Positions 63,244-64,000 of a stretch of 64,000 nucleotides of DNA are shown here, in pieces. Position numbers and translations under genes: made by a program. How positions within the stretch are numbered: position 1 is the first letter of the stretch; each line of letters opens with the position of its first letter. The notes under the pieces were generated by a model, which saw only the letters and a program-made list of their open reading frames with translations, did not search any database and was not told the origin of the DNA. Source of the DNA: Arthrobacter sp. EpRS71 (GTDB taxonomy: Bacteria > Actinomycetota > Actinomycetes > Actinomycetales > Micrococcaceae); NCBI RefSeq assembly GCF_001512285.1, contig NZ_LNUV01000006.1:635159-699158 (forward strand), written 5' to 3'.

Positions 63244-64000
63244 ATGTCCGCCACAGTAGTCCGCAAGCGCTCAGCGCTCACCAAGGGCCAGCTGCCCAAG
63301 TTCGCGCCCTACATCGTCCTTGCTGTCGCGCTCATTGTTGGTGCGGCCATCCTGGCGCTCATCGGCTTCAACGCCTTCGGCTGGGGCATCGTCTCCGCCA
63401 TCCTGTTTGCTGTGGGCCTGGTTTCCTGGAGTGGCGCTGTTGAAGGCGCGCGAAAGGCCAAGGACAAGCTGGCCACGTGCCTGGTGGTGGGTGCCTTCCT
63501 GGTTGCACTGCTGCCCCTGATCTCAGTGATCTTCACCGTGCTGGTCAACGGCATCCCCGGCCTCATCACTCCCGGCTTCCTGGGCACCTCCATGAACGGG
63601 GTCACCGGCGCGTACGACAACAAGGCAGTGGAGGAAGGCGCGCCGGTACTTGGCGGCATCTACCACGCCCTGCTGGGCACCATCCAGATCACGCTCCTTG
63701 CCACGGTCATCTCCGTACCCGTGGGCCTCCTGACCTCCATCTACTTGGTGGAATACGGCAACGACCGTCCGCTGGCCCGCGCCATCACGTTCTTCGTGGA
63801 TGTCATGACCGGCATCCCCTCGATCGTGGCCGGCCTCTTCGCGGCAGCGTTCTTCTTCGCCATCGTTGGCCCCGGCACCAAGACCGGCGCGGTAGCCGCC
63901 GTCGCGCTTTCAGTCCTGATGATCCCTGTTGTTGTCCGCTCCAGCGAGGAAATGCTCAAGATCGTCCCCAACGAGCTCCGCGAGGCCTCGTATGCGCTGG
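63244..64000 (+). CDS. pstA: Phosphate ABC transporter permease PstA, 5' part (cut by window end)
   Basis: The ATG at 63244 follows the pstC stop with no gap; the frame is open to the window end (252 codons). N-terminus SATVVRKRSALTKG, then membrane helices (about 22-40, 46-60, 75-95), and the PstA pattern LATVISVPVGLLTSIYLVEYG, FVDVMTGIPSIVAGLF and VPNELREASYAL, which is the start of the EAA loop. The C-terminus and pstB lie outside the window. Confidence 0.93.
   Translation, partial: MSATVVRKRSALTKGQLPKFAPYIVLAVALIVGAAILALIGFNAFGWGIVSAILFAVGLVSWSGAVEGARKAKDKLATCLVVGAFLVALLPLISVIFTVLVNGIPGLITPGFLGTSMNGVTGAYDNKAVEEGAPVLGGIYHALLGTIQITLLATVISVPVGLLTSIYLVEYGNDRPLARAITFFVDVMTGIPSIVAGLFAAAFFFAIVGPGTKTGAVAAVALSVLMIPVVVRSSEEMLKIVPNELREASYAL

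Noticed and set aside
1..64000. CRISPR arrays, tRNA genes, intact transposases or prophage genes
   Set aside because: I looked for spaced short repeats, cloverleaf or T-loop motifs, DDE transposase motifs and phage structural genes and saw none; only the recombinase fragment and the Rhs remnant point to mobility.

Overview
The window is a high-GC actinobacterial chromosome segment and most resembles the Arthrobacter/Paenarthrobacter group (Micrococcaceae). The evidence is the lysS - small membrane protein - lsr2 - clpC order, the Rv2747-type glutamate acetyltransferase, DUF4235 and CsbD stress proteins, the mutY/disA/radA neighbourhood, the pst operon and frequent GTG starts. It opens inside a 5S rRNA (end of an rRNA operon) and ends inside pstA. 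No tRNA, CRISPR array or intact insertion sequence was seen.

Layout. 1-150: 3' part of 5S rRNA and its terminator. 268-4082: an SDR oxidoreductase and three tandem paralogous alpha/beta hydrolases, all on the minus strand. 4159-9241: core block lysS, a 57-aa membrane protein, lsr2 and clpC. 9330-16200: glycosyltransferase, S9 peptidase, membrane protein, acetyltransferase, FAD oxidoreductase and a small ORF. 16312-18976: PTS-dependent dihydroxyacetone kinase (dhaK-dhaL-dhaM, with DhaM being IIA plus HPr) and CsbD. 19043-22891: DUF4235, two VOC proteins, an AraC regulator, a MepB-like protein, a lipoprotein and small coupled ORFs.

23085-36274 looks like an accessory catabolic island. Seven co-directional minus-strand genes run downward from a TetR-type operator: MFS transporter, NylB-like serine hydrolase, DUF3237 protein, NhaC-like transporter, metallo-beta-lactamase-fold hydrolase, SDR dehydrogenase, and a 984-aa kinase-PLP enzyme fusion. 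A second TetR gene and a divergent amidase lie beyond. Transporters, an ester/amide hydrolase, an amidase, a dehydrogenase and a PLP enzyme together suggest uptake and breakdown of an amide- or amine-containing compound; the substrate is unknown.

36405-40463 is a second, decayed island between the amidase and mutY. It holds a frameshifted YhcG (DUF1016) nuclease remnant joined to an Rhs-repeat remnant. A chain of overlapping small ORFs follows: a 50-aa Rhs tail, a 108-aa two-helix membrane protein and a 59-aa membrane protein. This part is bounded by a 31-bp direct repeat. A GNAT protein, a DUF6228 protein and a degenerate tyrosine-recombinase fragment complete the island. It looks like a worn polymorphic-toxin/immunity locus.

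40487-60814 holds DNA-maintenance genes (mutY, disA, radA) interspersed with an orphan histidine kinase, a complete urea-carboxylase/allophanate-hydrolase operon with both DUF1989 accessory proteins and an APC permease (divergent TetR), and an HTH/zeta-toxin module with its own palindromic operator. 60907-64000: a PHO-box-like direct repeat followed by pstS, pstC and partial pstA (high-affinity phosphate uptake).
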